Shown in pieces: positions 35,162-44,975 of a stretch of DNA of 64,000 nucleotides. The position numbers and the translations under genes were made by a program. This stretch comes from CBDCWO01 sp965223405. Lineage in GTDB: Bacteria; Bacteroidota; Bacteroidia; Chitinophagales; Saprospiraceae. Each line of letters begins with the position of its first letter. The first letter of the stretch is position 1. The stretch is taken from the NCBI GenBank assembly GCA_965223405.1, contig CBDCWO010000006.1:1798001-1862000 (forward strand), given 5' to 3'. The notes under the pieces are model-generated. The model ran no database searches. It was given only the letters and a program-made list of their open reading frames with translations, and was not told the DNA's origin.

Positions 35162-36093
35162 TGTTTTCGATAATGACACGAATTAGCACGAAGTACTCTA
35201 CCACCGCTAAAGTATGGCAGGCAAAACACGAATAATGACAACTCAGTTGTACATTTAGGCTTTAAACAATTAAACAGTTACACAGTTACACAATTCAACC
35301 AGAACAACAATTCGCTAATGGCCATTGTATGGCTTGATTCGGTTTCAAGTTTATTAAACAAAAGCCAGCCTATGCCCAGGCTTTCGGCAGACAGGGTAAA
35401 CCCAACATATGGAACACAAACCAGAATCCCCTTTCAACTAAATTGTGCCAGTTTCCCTGTTGAGATTGCTTCACCCTGCGGGTTGTCAATAACAAAATTA
35501 CACTATGCGCTGATATTCAACTATTTGTATTTTTACATTGCAGTTCAATCAACAAGGATAATCCAGGTTAGAACACTTACAATCGATTGCTTGCTTAGTC
35601 TTCTCATCCCGGTCAGATTTTTAAAGTAGAAATTTGCATAATAGCGAGGTTGGATTCCGCATTAGTGAAATCGCGTTAAGAATTGATTTGTTATTCGCGT
35701 TAAAATCAAACCTGTTTGAGGACGTTATGCGCAGATGCTGGGTGAATATAACCTACTAAAAAAAACTTAATTAACATCTGATCACCTATCAATAAAGGAT
35801 ACCAAGGCGCATAAAAGGACGAGTTTTTTGATTTTAGCGAATGTCAAATCAATTTAGATATTTCACTACAGCGGAGATTATTTTGCTTACTTTTTTCATG
35901 GATGGAAAAAAGTAAGTGCCCAGCCGGCATGAGGCGAAAATCAAATACTCTAGAACGCAATCTGTCATATACAGGAGCCAAGAGACACGACAATAAAAAA
36001 CTGTCTTGACCAGAAATTCACTCAATTTTATTGAGAACTGAAGACTGTCGACTGAGAACTGATTCCTTATCAAAAAGATTATACTTTTGTGAA
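35162..36093. other. Long gene-poor intergenic region before mnmE
   Basis: About 930 bp. A 103-codon plus-strand frame (35318-35629) has no family features or coding look and is not called. A strong palindrome lies at 35886-35916. A TACTTTTG element at 36082-36089 resembles the -7 box. It is only 5 bp from the mnmE ATG, so either it is not used or the transcript has almost no leader. Confidence 0.4.
35886..35916. repeat. CTTACTTTTTT/AAAAAAGTAAG palindrome
   Basis: 11-bp arms around a 9-nt loop. Close in sequence to the palindrome inside each tandem unit (25912, 26937, 27962), so a dispersed hairpin family is present in this chromosome. Confidence 0.6.
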
Positions 36094-37476
36094 ATGTTAA
36101 TTCATGAAGATACCATCGTTGCCCTCGCCACCCCTCCCGGCACCGGAGCCTTGGGCTTGATCCGGGTAGCCGGACCGGACGCTTTTCGGATTGTGGATGA
36201 TATATTCAGAGGAGCGGACCTTGCCGCAGCAGCCACCCATACCATTCATTTTGGACATATTCAAGATGAATCGCAGCATGTGTTGGATGAAGTCCTCACT
36301 TTGGTGTACCGGGCTCCCAGGACCTATACCGGAGATGATATCATCGAGATCAGTTGTCATGGGTCTGCCTATATTCTTCAATCCATCATCGAATTGATTA
36401 TTCGCAAAGGAGCACGTGCTGCCAAGCCTGGAGAGTTTACGCTCCGCGCCTTTTTGAATGGCAAAATGGACCTGTCGCAGGCCGAAGCCGTAGCGGACCT
36501 GATTGCGTCAGATAGTGAGTCTGCCCATGCATTGGCTATGCAGCAGATGCGGGGAGGCATCTCGGATGAAATTAAAAAGTTACGGCAGGAATTAATCGAT
36601 TTTGCCGCACTGATCGAACTGGAATTGGATTTTGGTGAAGAAGATGTGGAATTTGCCAATCGCGATGACTTACAACAACTCATCCGTAAGATCCAGGTTT
36701 TTATTCAGCAGCTACTAGAATCATTTCGTCTTGGCAATGCAATCAAGGAAGGAGTTAGTACTGTCATCGCCGGTCGGCCCAATGCAGGAAAATCAACCCT
36801 ACTCAATGCTCTTCTCAACGAAGAACGAGCGATCGTTACAGAAATTCCTGGCACCACCAGAGACACGATCGAGGAAATATTAAATATCCGCGGTGTCCCC
36901 TTTCGATTAATCGACACTGCCGGTATCCGCGAAGCTCACGACCAGGTAGAAGCTATAGGAGTAGAAAAGACTTTGGCAACCATCCGCAAATCCCGGGTGT
37001 TGATCTATGTATTTGACATCACCGAATTAACGCCTGATGAAGTCAAAACAGATCTCGATAAAATTTACCAACCGGATTTATCAATCATTGCTGTGGCTAA
37101 TAAAATGGATCTGAATCCCTACGCGGATCCCACATTATACCACTTTGAAAAATACCCACATTACCGGCTGATCACCACCAGTGCCCTCAACCGCATGAAC
37201 ATCGAGGCGCTAAAAGAAATACTATACGATACGGTTATCGATCAGGACATCTATCAGGGCAATCCGATTGTCTCCAACGTCCGGCATGTCGCCTCCTTGC
37301 AGTCTGCCAATGAGAGTATGGACGCAGTATTGCAGGGCCTGGATAGCGGAGTTACTCCCGATTTCGTTGCCATGGATATCCGTCAGGCCCTCTATCATCT
37401 CGGAGAAATCACCGGTGAGATCCACACCGATGATTTACTGGATAGCATTTTTTCCAGGTTCTGTATTGGAAAGTGA
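36094..37476 (+). CDS. mnmE: tRNA-modification GTPase MnmE
   Basis: 460 residues from ATG at 36094. A frame extended to 36031 adds a non-family N-terminus. N-terminal folate-binding domain (MLIHEDTIVALATPPGTGAL). Helical domain. Inserted G domain: G1 GRPNAGKS (227-234), G2 GTTRD, G3 DTAGI, G4 NKMD. The C-terminal CIGK carries the catalytic cysteine. With MnmG it installs the 5-carboxymethylaminomethyl group on wobble uridine of certain tRNAs. Full family length with every motif, so a core gene in good order. GC content is higher than in the intergenic DNA around it. Confidence 0.97.
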   Translation: MLIHEDTIVALATPPGTGALGLIRVAGPDAFRIVDDIFRGADLAAAATHTIHFGHIQDESQHVLDEVLTLVYRAPRTYTGDDIIEISCHGSAYILQSIIELIIRKGARAAKPGEFTLRAFLNGKMDLSQAEAVADLIASDSESAHALAMQQMRGGISDEIKKLRQELIDFAALIELELDFGEEDVEFANRDDLQQLIRKIQVFIQQLLESFRLGNAIKEGVSTVIAGRPNAGKSTLLNALLNEERAIVTEIPGTTRDTIEEILNIRGVPFRLIDTAGIREAHDQVEAIGVEKTLATIRKSRVLIYVFDITELTPDEVKTDLDKIYQPDLSIIAVANKMDLNPYADPTLYHFEKYPHYRLITTSALNRMNIEALKEILYDTVIDQDIYQGNPIVSNVRHVASLQSANESMDAVLQGLDSGVTPDFVAMDIRQALYHLGEITGEIHTDDLLDSIFSRFCIGK

Positions 37477-37547
37477 GTTAGCCAGGATTTTTCTGCGAAA
37501 AATCCGTTGGCGAACTCATCCCGAACACGCGTAGCGAGTTTCGGGAT
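37475..37547. terminator. Two consecutive hairpins after mnmE
   Basis: The first, 37475-37517, pairs GAGTTAGCCA and GGATTTTT with AAAAATCC and TTGGCGAACTC around CTGCG (one bulge). The second, 37518-37547, pairs ATCCCGAA with TTCGGGAT. They begin at the last bases of mnmE. No clean U-run follows, so they may serve as 3'-end structures or a REP-like repeat. Confidence 0.5.
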
Positions 37548-37854
37548 CTGCACTACTCCTCCAGCTTCCTAAATCCCAATTATTCAATTTCTGTTGGAGA
37601 ACTGCATATATCGGTGAAATTGACCCATAGATTCCGGTGAAGATTTCAATTGAAAAGTATAATGAAAGTCAGCTATTTTATTCATTGTGTGGGTTACCTT
37701 TAAGCTCAAACTGCATAAATAAGAGGAAAAGGAAGAACCAATTGTTAAAATTGGAAAAATTAGGATTAAACTAATTAATTATTGAAATAGAAGATGGCTA
37801 CCTAAAAATATAATCTACATGAAAACTAATTATTGAATCAAATCTGTATAAGAC
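37548..37854. other. Intergenic
   Basis: 307 bp, AT-rich to the right. No gene or structured RNA seen. Likely promoter of the following two-gene operon. Confidence 0.35.
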
Positions 37855-38817
37855 ATGCTACCAACTTCGAAACCTCCAGGCCAAATCATTTTATGTGAAA
37901 TTGTCTTATACCTATCGCTGGTAGGTATAATTTTCACAATTTTAATTGGATGTAATAAGCCTGATAAATCGAATCAAGAATCCTCTATGCTCGATTCACT
38001 AACAGAAGAGCAACAATTAATACTTTTTGAATTTATTTCGTCGGATTCTTTTACTATTGAAAAAATAATCGCTTACAACGAAACTATCCGCCAAATACTG
38101 AATTCCCCTGAAATCATCCTTTCAAAGGATGTACTATTTCCAATCGATGACTCATTGGCAATGCTGCTAACATCCAAATTAGATAATAATCATGAATTGA
38201 GTGCTAGTGTTGAACCCTTTTTCCCTTCAGTCGACTCTAATTTCGTTCACGTTTCTTCCATCCTATCAAAATATGCGACTCTTGTCGAGCAGAATATTGT
38301 GAGTGAGGAAATAATTAGAGCTACGATTAACAGGATTATTCGATCTAAATACTACGTCATCAATGGGCTTAAATATTATCCTGAAAAAGATCCATATCTT
38401 GATCAAGGATTTGCGACTAGTATTATCAATAACCGTATCTATAATCCTATTTCACTGCTATCGGGAATTATTGCAAATCGCCTTCCACAACAATCTAAAT
38501 TCAAAAATCGAATATTGAATTTAAAGCTTTCATTTTCAGGCATTACTGAATTAAAAAGTACATACATCAACGGTATTAGTATTGCATTTACCGATGAGTC
38601 TTGGGCAGGTAATTTGTTAATAATGCCCGATACGATTCGTATACAATCCACCGCTCATTTCCAAAACGAGAAAAAAGAATATAATATCAATTTGACTTTT
38701 GGAGGGAAATCCTTCAAGTTACCAAAAGGGAAAAGAATACCAGACAAAGCTATGGGTCCAATTGACATTTCTATTCCATGTGATCAAATTATGGATCGTT
38801 CAACATTTGAAAATTAA
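37855..38817 (+). CDS. Hypothetical lipoprotein, first of a two-gene pair
   Basis: 320 residues, ATG at 37855. A hydrophobic segment (about 22-38, LSLVGIIFTILIGC) ends in Cys39 after LIG, a plausible lipobox. The start is longer than usual for a lipoprotein signal. The mature part is helical at first (SLTEEQQLILFEFISSDSF), then beta-rich with SIAFTDESWAGNLLIMPD. No family recognised. The next gene begins 2 bp after its stop, so the two form an operon and are probably both envelope proteins acting together. Confidence 0.7.
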   Translation: MLPTSKPPGQIILCEIVLYLSLVGIIFTILIGCNKPDKSNQESSMLDSLTEEQQLILFEFISSDSFTIEKIIAYNETIRQILNSPEIILSKDVLFPIDDSLAMLLTSKLDNNHELSASVEPFFPSVDSNFVHVSSILSKYATLVEQNIVSEEIIRATINRIIRSKYYVINGLKYYPEKDPYLDQGFATSIINNRIYNPISLLSGIIANRLPQQSKFKNRILNLKLSFSGITELKSTYINGISIAFTDESWAGNLLIMPDTIRIQSTAHFQNEKKEYNINLTFGGKSFKLPKGKRIPDKAMGPIDISIPCDQIMDRSTFEN

Positions 38818-38819
38818 TT

Positions 38820-39908
38820 ATGAAATATCTTAAATCCTTATTAATAATAAGTTTATTTTTGTTTGGTTCCTGGCATCCAATTAAAGGTCAATTTCCAGCT
38901 TCTCAAGGAAAACAAGCATCTTCACTTTTTCCAATGTCAAGCGAACAGAACAGTGCTAGCAATTTACCAATCTCATACGACATATCTAAATCGGAATTAA
39001 AATTTTCATATCAATTAGTTGAGTCCCTAGATCGATTTAATCCTGATAGATGGGCTCCAAAAAAATTAAGATCTTTTGATTTTGCTGTTGGACTAAAAGA
39101 CTTTGTATTTAACGTCGGTAATGGAAAAAATTTTGAAATCAAAACAGCATTTACACCAATTGGGAATAGTTTCAACGATCTTGATACTAAAACAGATTTA
39201 AAGCGAAACAAAAAAGTCTTAAACAATGATGATAAGTCGGCTCGTGATAGATTTCTTACGTATACTACCGGTATTTATGTAAAATATGGTCGTAAAGAAA
39301 ATGTCTTCGATCAATCTTCTGAAGAAATTGATTCAATATTCTCAATTCAAGGACGAAATTATTTGGATGTAGGCTTGGTGGCTACAGTAGCTAGGCTGTG
39401 GGACCTTGATGGATATGCTAAAACGGGGTTTGGATTTCGATTATACATAGGAAGAACAATAAATGATCCGGAATCATTAAAAAAAAGACAGTTGTGTACA
39501 AATTCTCAAACAGGTTTTGTTGATGATAAATTAGCATCGGTGGCTGACTGCAAAGAAGTTTTATTAGGTAATGAAACTAGTTCAATAGAATCGAGGATTG
39601 CAGTTGACTTCTCATGGCGTATCACTAAACCATTTAAAGGTCTTTCAAAAAAAGATGCTGATAAAGCTCTTCCTCGATTCAATAACCCTGCTTTATTCAT
39701 TTTAACTCGAAGTGAATTAAAACTAAATACAGACAAAAAAAGGAAATTAGATGCTTATATGGGTTTTTCTCTTGCAAAAAGAAATAGACAACCTCTAGCC
39801 AGTTTATTGTTTAATGTATCTGAATTATTCGGTGATGAAGAAGAAGAAAACCAATTTGCCGAGGTGCCAAACATACAGGCTGTTATTACAGTACCTATAC
39901 AGCTGTAG
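38820..39908 (+). CDS. Hypothetical exported protein, probable beta-barrel
   Basis: 362 residues, ATG at 38820. Signal peptide 1-23 (LLIISLFLFGSWHPIKGQ). Amphipathic strands follow (DFAVGLKDFVFNVGN, RFLTYTTGIYVKYG, TGFGFRLYIGRTI, LDAYMGFSLAKRN) and the end is VPNIQAVITVPIQL. This pattern suggests an outer-membrane barrel rather than a soluble enzyme, although the terminal residue is not aromatic. No known family. Translationally close to the lipoprotein before it, so they may form an outer-membrane complex. Confidence 0.7.
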   Translation: MKYLKSLLIISLFLFGSWHPIKGQFPASQGKQASSLFPMSSEQNSASNLPISYDISKSELKFSYQLVESLDRFNPDRWAPKKLRSFDFAVGLKDFVFNVGNGKNFEIKTAFTPIGNSFNDLDTKTDLKRNKKVLNNDDKSARDRFLTYTTGIYVKYGRKENVFDQSSEEIDSIFSIQGRNYLDVGLVATVARLWDLDGYAKTGFGFRLYIGRTINDPESLKKRQLCTNSQTGFVDDKLASVADCKEVLLGNETSSIESRIAVDFSWRITKPFKGLSKKDADKALPRFNNPALFILTRSELKLNTDKKRKLDAYMGFSLAKRNRQPLASLLFNVSELFGDEEEENQFAEVPNIQAVITVPIQL

Positions 39909-40696
39909 TATCGGTCATCAAAATAAATAGACAACACTTCACACTCTAATTAATGTAGAAATTGAGGAATTTTAAATACTGAGGAGCCATTGATAAATAG
40001 AAAAGAATTTGCTTCTAAGGTTAGTTTCTTGCAGATTTTCATTGACCATGGGTAGTCGGTTATTAGAAGATATTCCAAAATCATAGAATCTTATCAAAGA
40101 TAGATGATAACAGTCTTAATGTCAATAATGTGAGTAAATGGCAAGGTCTTGGTTTATTAATTTGCGTTCTGTTTCAGTTAAATTATTACTACTATGGTTC
40201 TCGCTTTTGGTCAGGAAAAAGTATAAGGTTTTAGCTTTGAGGACTGAGCAATCTTTACCTAAGTATCTGTGGTTCCGGCCCGCAGATTCCAAAAGTGTTG
40301 ATCACTAGAAGGAAATAGAAGAAAGCTGTGATGATTGAATGAAATGAAGAGCATATGAGATTTTCGGAAACCTGATAGGTGGATGTCATGCAATTAACCT
40401 TCCCTCACTTAGAAAGATGCTCCCGCAAGTATACCATAAAGTGATTCAAAGAACTTAATAAACATCACTTCAAAGTGAATAATTTCATTAAATTTGGAGA
40501 ACTTTTTAGACCTGAAAAGGTGTACATTTTGCATGATTAGGTTTCTTGTATATGGGTTCGGATCGTTGGACTCTTTAGCGGTTTAAGTAGGACCATCACC
40601 ACTACTGTTGTGTCGGCAGACATGACTTTTACCTGCGGCTATATTGCAATCTGTCACTCTTTATCGGTCCCAAAAATTTGTAAAATATTTATTCTA
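39909..40696. other. Intergenic before ppdK
   Basis: 788 bp. No convincing gene, RNA or long repeat. The frame that precedes ppdK (from 40610) is only its upstream extension. Confidence 0.4.
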
Positions 40697-43456
40697 ATGA
40701 ATATCAATAAGGAATCTGCCCCAACCAAAGCTGATAAAAAGACTGCCAAATACGTCTATTTGTTTAACGAAGTTGAAGAAGCTGAAGCCTACATGAATGG
40801 CGACTGGGAAGGTGTCCGCGGTTTGCTCGGCGGCAAGGGTGCAAACCTGGCTGAGATGACCCGCCTGGGCGTCCCCGTTCCACCGGGTTTCACGGTAAGC
40901 ACAGAAGCGTGCAATGCATACCTGGCAGCTGGTGAGCAATTTCCTGCTGGCATGTGGGAAGAGGTGTTGGCAGCGGTCAAGGCGACCGAGGAAGCTATAG
41001 GTAAAACTTTTGGTGATCCGCTCAATCCACTCTTGGTTTCTGCCCGCTCAGGGGCAAAATTCTCGATGCCGGGTATGATGGATACGGTGCTCAACATCGG
41101 CCTCAACGATGAGGTGGTCGAGGGATTGGTTAAGCTCACTGGAGATGCCCGATTTGTCTACGATATTTATCGCCGTCTGGTCCAGATGTTCGGTAGCGTG
41201 GTGCTGAATGTACCCGACGAGATTTTTGAACATGCCATCACCGAGCAATGTAAGAAATATGGCTTGGAAAGTGATACCAAACTGCCACCAGAAGCGTGGA
41301 AGGCATTGACCCAACAATTCAAAGATGTAGTTCGTACCTTTACAGGTATTGACTTCCCCAGCGACCCGTATGAACAGTTGAAAATGGCCATCGAAGCTGT
41401 TTTCAAGTCATGGAACGGCAAACGGGCTATTGATTACCGCAATGCAGCCGACATCGCCCATGATTTGGGTACGGCGGTTAATGTGCAGACAATGGTATTC
41501 GGTAATATGGGTCAAAATTCAGCCACAGGTGTGGCCATGTCCCGCAACGCCTCGACCGGCGAACGAGAACTGGAAGGTGATTACCTGCTTAATGCTCAAG
41601 GTGAAGACGTCGTAGCCGGAATTCGCATCACTGATCCAGTTAGCAAGCTCAAGTCGGATATGCCTATACTCTACGACCAGTTTAAGAGTGTAGCACAAAA
41701 GTTAGAGAAACATTACCGCAATATGCAAGATTTGGAATTCACGATTGAGAACGGTAAACTGTGGATTCTGCAGACCCGGGACGGCAAACGTACGGCCCAG
41801 GCCGAAGTAACTATCGCTGTAGACATGGTCAATGAAGGCTTGATCACCAAGGCTGAGGCTGTGGCTCGTGTTCAACCAGCCCAGGTGGACTTCTTCTTAC
41901 ACCCTCAATTATCCCTCGAAGCTCGTAAAACAACTGAACCGTTCGCTGTAGGATTGAATGTTTCCCCTGGCGCGGCAGTGGGTGTGGTTGCTTTTGACGC
42001 AGACACAGCCGAGCGCTGGGCCAAGAAAGATGGAAAGAAAGTGATTATGGTCCGGCCGGAAACCAAGCCAGACGACGTACATGGCATGCTGGCCGCACAG
42101 GGTATCCTGACCAGTCGCGGTGGCCGCACCAGCCACGCAGCGCTGGTGGCCCGCCAATTTGGCACACCGGCCGTAGTTGGCGTCAGCGAGCTGGAAATCG
42201 ATCTGATCAACCGGGAAATGACGATTGGTGACCTGGTGATCAAGGAAGGTGATTGGATATCTCTTGACGGCACAGAAGGTCGTGTATACTTGGGCCAATT
42301 GGATACGGTTGTACCCGATTTTAGCAATCCTGAATTGCTAGAATTATTGAGTTGGGCCGATGATATCCGCACCATGGAAGTGTGGGCCAACGCCGACTAC
42401 CCCAGGGATGCCAGCCGGGCTCGGGAGTATGGCGCACAGGGCATTGGCTTGTGCCGGACGGAGCATATGTTCTTCGAGACCGAGCGCATGCCCATCGTTC
42501 AGCAAATGATCATGGCCGCGACTGGGACCGAACGGAAAGAGGCCATAGCCAAGTTATTACCACTCCAACAAGGCGATTTTGAAGGCTTGTTCAGGGTTAT
42601 GGATGGCTTACCGGTTATTATCCGGTTATTGGACCCACCATTACACGAGTTTTTACCCGCTTATGACGAGCTTGTCGAGGAATTGGGCGATCTGAAAGTC
42701 CGCTTGCAACACCTGCAATCGATGGCAGAGATTAATCAGACACTGGTAGAGATCCATTTAAAACAAACCTACCTGGAACGCGTCGAAGCACTGCGCGAGT
42801 TAAACCCGATGTTGGGCACACGCGGCGTGCGATTAGGTATTCAAATCCCCGAATTGACCAAGATGCAGGTGCGGGCCATTTTTGAAGCGGCAGTGAAGGT
42901 AGCCAAAGAGGGCATCGATGTACATCCTGAGGTCATGATTCCCTTGACCACCCACGTCAACGAATTGAAGACTCAGCAGGTGGCACTGGAAGCCGTGGCC
43001 AAAAAGGTTATGGCTGAGCAAGGTCAGGAGATTAGTTACAAATTCGGCACCATGATCGAAATCCCCCGGGCAGCATTGACAGCTGGTGAGATGGCCGAAT
43101 TTGCCCAATTCTTCTCTTTTGGCACTAACGACTTGACCCAGACGGTATTTGGTGTCTCGCGTGATGACGCAGAAACCGGTTTCCTGGTGGACTACATTCA
43201 GAAAGGGATATTGCCAGAAAATCCATTCGCCTCCATCGATCCTTACGGCGTGGGCAAGCTAATGGACATGGCCGTGAAAGATGCCCGGATAACCCGGGAA
43301 GATATAGAAATTGGCATTTGTGGTGAACATGGTGGTGATCCCAAGAGCATCAACCTATGCCACAAAATGGGCCTGGACTATGTCTCGTGCTCCCCGTTCC
43401 GGGTACCCATCGCTCGCTTGGCAGCCGCACACGCGGTTTTGAACAACGGCCAATAA
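40697..43456 (+). CDS. ppdK: Pyruvate, phosphate dikinase
   Basis: 919 residues from ATG at 40697; the extended start at 40610 is not family-like. N-terminal ATP-binding domain (YLFNEVEEAEAYMNGD, LLGGKGANLAEMTRLG). Swivelling phosphohistidine domain with His480 in GGRTSHAALVARQ. C-terminal PEP/pyruvate barrel with FGTNDLTQTVFG and catalytic Cys875 in GICGEHGG. It interconverts pyruvate, ATP and phosphate with PEP, AMP and pyrophosphate, linking glycolysis and gluconeogenesis. Complete and full length. Base composition is visibly more GC-rich than the neighbouring genes, and an NGDWEGVRGLLGGKG-type start is also common in Chloroflexi enzymes, so transfer is possible. Confidence 0.96.
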   Translation: MNINKESAPTKADKKTAKYVYLFNEVEEAEAYMNGDWEGVRGLLGGKGANLAEMTRLGVPVPPGFTVSTEACNAYLAAGEQFPAGMWEEVLAAVKATEEAIGKTFGDPLNPLLVSARSGAKFSMPGMMDTVLNIGLNDEVVEGLVKLTGDARFVYDIYRRLVQMFGSVVLNVPDEIFEHAITEQCKKYGLESDTKLPPEAWKALTQQFKDVVRTFTGIDFPSDPYEQLKMAIEAVFKSWNGKRAIDYRNAADIAHDLGTAVNVQTMVFGNMGQNSATGVAMSRNASTGERELEGDYLLNAQGEDVVAGIRITDPVSKLKSDMPILYDQFKSVAQKLEKHYRNMQDLEFTIENGKLWILQTRDGKRTAQAEVTIAVDMVNEGLITKAEAVARVQPAQVDFFLHPQLSLEARKTTEPFAVGLNVSPGAAVGVVAFDADTAERWAKKDGKKVIMVRPETKPDDVHGMLAAQGILTSRGGRTSHAALVARQFGTPAVVGVSELEIDLINREMTIGDLVIKEGDWISLDGTEGRVYLGQLDTVVPDFSNPELLELLSWADDIRTMEVWANADYPRDASRAREYGAQGIGLCRTEHMFFETERMPIVQQMIMAATGTERKEAIAKLLPLQQGDFEGLFRVMDGLPVIIRLLDPPLHEFLPAYDELVEELGDLKVRLQHLQSMAEINQTLVEIHLKQTYLERVEALRELNPMLGTRGVRLGIQIPELTKMQVRAIFEAAVKVAKEGIDVHPEVMIPLTTHVNELKTQQVALEAVAKKVMAEQGQEISYKFGTMIEIPRAALTAGEMAEFAQFFSFGTNDLTQTVFGVSRDDAETGFLVDYIQKGILPENPFASIDPYGVGKLMDMAVKDARITREDIEIGICGEHGGDPKSINLCHKMGLDYVSCSPFRVPIARLAAAHAVLNNGQ

Positions 43457-43755
43457 ATATCTGGCCAGGGATTGTACCACATCACTCTCTGCTTAGAACG
43501 AAAGTTTTCTTTCGAACCAAGTGGTTGTCATGAGATTCGCTGCCGAGCGCCTAATTTTAGCCTCGAACCTTCTAAAGAAAGCAGTCTACCTACATCATGG
43601 AACAAGTCATCTCTTCTTTGCCTCAATCCTTTTCATATTCGAACATAAGTGCAGAATTGGGTGACTTTTTTCAATAATTCCTGTCTAAAACAAGGAATAT
43701 AGCTCACCCACAAGTCATAGATCAAATAATAATTGTGTATTAATTTTTCTGACTA
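43457..43755. other. Intergenic
   Basis: 299 bp, no feature seen. Confidence 0.35.
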
Positions 43756-44148
43756 ATGGCAAGGTTACAGTTATTTCTCGAAGTTCCACATTCCGTAATT
43801 CCTGATGGTGAACTACTTTTGTACTGCAATTCTGTTACTTTAAATATTTATGTAGTAGAGCATTTTCAAAGACTTGGCGATATTGATACAAAAAGTTTAG
43901 GGACTCAAACCGGATTTTTAAGAAGCATCCCTCCTGCTACATTTACACCCCAAAAGTATGGATTGAGTATTAATAAGAAAACCATTTTTGATCTACGTTC
44001 CCACGATATACCAAATGGTATTGCATATATATTTCTTGCATTCGAAAAAGAAGGAAGTAATAGAAAAGTGATAAGCATTAAAGCCAATATTAATGGTGAT
44101 ACCCATCTCACATTTTCAATATTAGAACCCCTGGATGACTCGGTATGA
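43756..44148 (+). CDS. Hypothetical protein, 130 residues
   Basis: ATG at 43756. No signal peptide or membrane segment. Predicted strands alternate with turns (LQLFLEVPHSVIPDGELLLYCNSVTLNIYV and AYIFLAFEKEGSNRKVISIKANI), suggesting a small beta-sandwich. No family recognised. It stands alone between two long gaps; codon use looks coding. Moderate certainty that it is real. Confidence 0.55.
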   Translation: MARLQLFLEVPHSVIPDGELLLYCNSVTLNIYVVEHFQRLGDIDTKSLGTQTGFLRSIPPATFTPQKYGLSINKKTIFDLRSHDIPNGIAYIFLAFEKEGSNRKVISIKANINGDTHLTFSILEPLDDSV

Positions 44149-44975
44149 TTCTTCGGGCATATAAGTTATAGATGTTGTCAAAACAGCCAGGCCAAACAAA
44201 GAGATATACACTAGATGATCTGTTCTCGATAGCGCACAACAAACTATTCCAGCCACAGTAATTTTGATGAGTTTAGTTATTGATTTAATTTAGTAGGCCT
44301 AGTATGAACAATGAAGTTGTTAAAAAACTATCTTCAATATCTTAGGTCTTACTTCCTTTTTGGAACACTGATAAAGATTTGCGGCGCTAGATAATATAAT
44401 CATCTATTTTTATGAGGATATGTTTAGTGACCGATTGATAAGAGCGTGTATTGATTGTTTGCGATGTAATGACAATTTTGACCATCCGTTTGTCAAATTT
44501 GTGCAAAATTTTTAGAACCCGTCAACGGTAGATAAACAAATTGGCACAAATCAATATCCCAGCACCAGTTTGCCCTTGACTGAACCTAAAAATTTACACT
44601 CTTGATGACTAGCGGTTGTTCAAAATATAGGCATGCAATATTTATTTGTTTACCCATAAGGTTTGGGTAAATACCAGGTTATTTATGCAGTATTTGTAAA
44701 AATTTGTGAAAAATAACTCAAATCGTTTGGAAAACAACATAAGAGCTTAGGCTACATGCGAGAACCTTCGCCTTATCTAAATCAAAAATAACGTCGTATT
44801 ATCGTGCCATTACTTCGTTCCCGAAGCACTAGGGTTCATAAAATGACCATAGTCCATTTGAGTTCTTTCCATTCAAAATCCATTTAACGTTTCCCAATCT
44901 ATTCAAACTTCAAAAACCACTAATACAGTCCGTCTTTTGTAAACATATATATTTGTACCTTAAAAAGGTCACCTT
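44149..44975. other. Intergenic before the TonB-type receptor
   Basis: 827 bp. No gene recognised. The right end holds a TATATTTG element (44948-44955) 20 bp before the receptor ATG. Confidence 0.4.
44948..44955 (+). promoter_or_regulatory. Bacteroidota -7-like element TATATTTG
   Basis: Matches the TAnnTTTG consensus at a sensible distance from the ATG at 44976. No clear -33 TTG at the usual spacing, so this is tentative. Confidence 0.35.

Noticed and set aside
35318..35629. 103-codon plus-strand frame before mnmE
   Set aside because: Low-complexity composition in a repeat-rich gap, with no family features.
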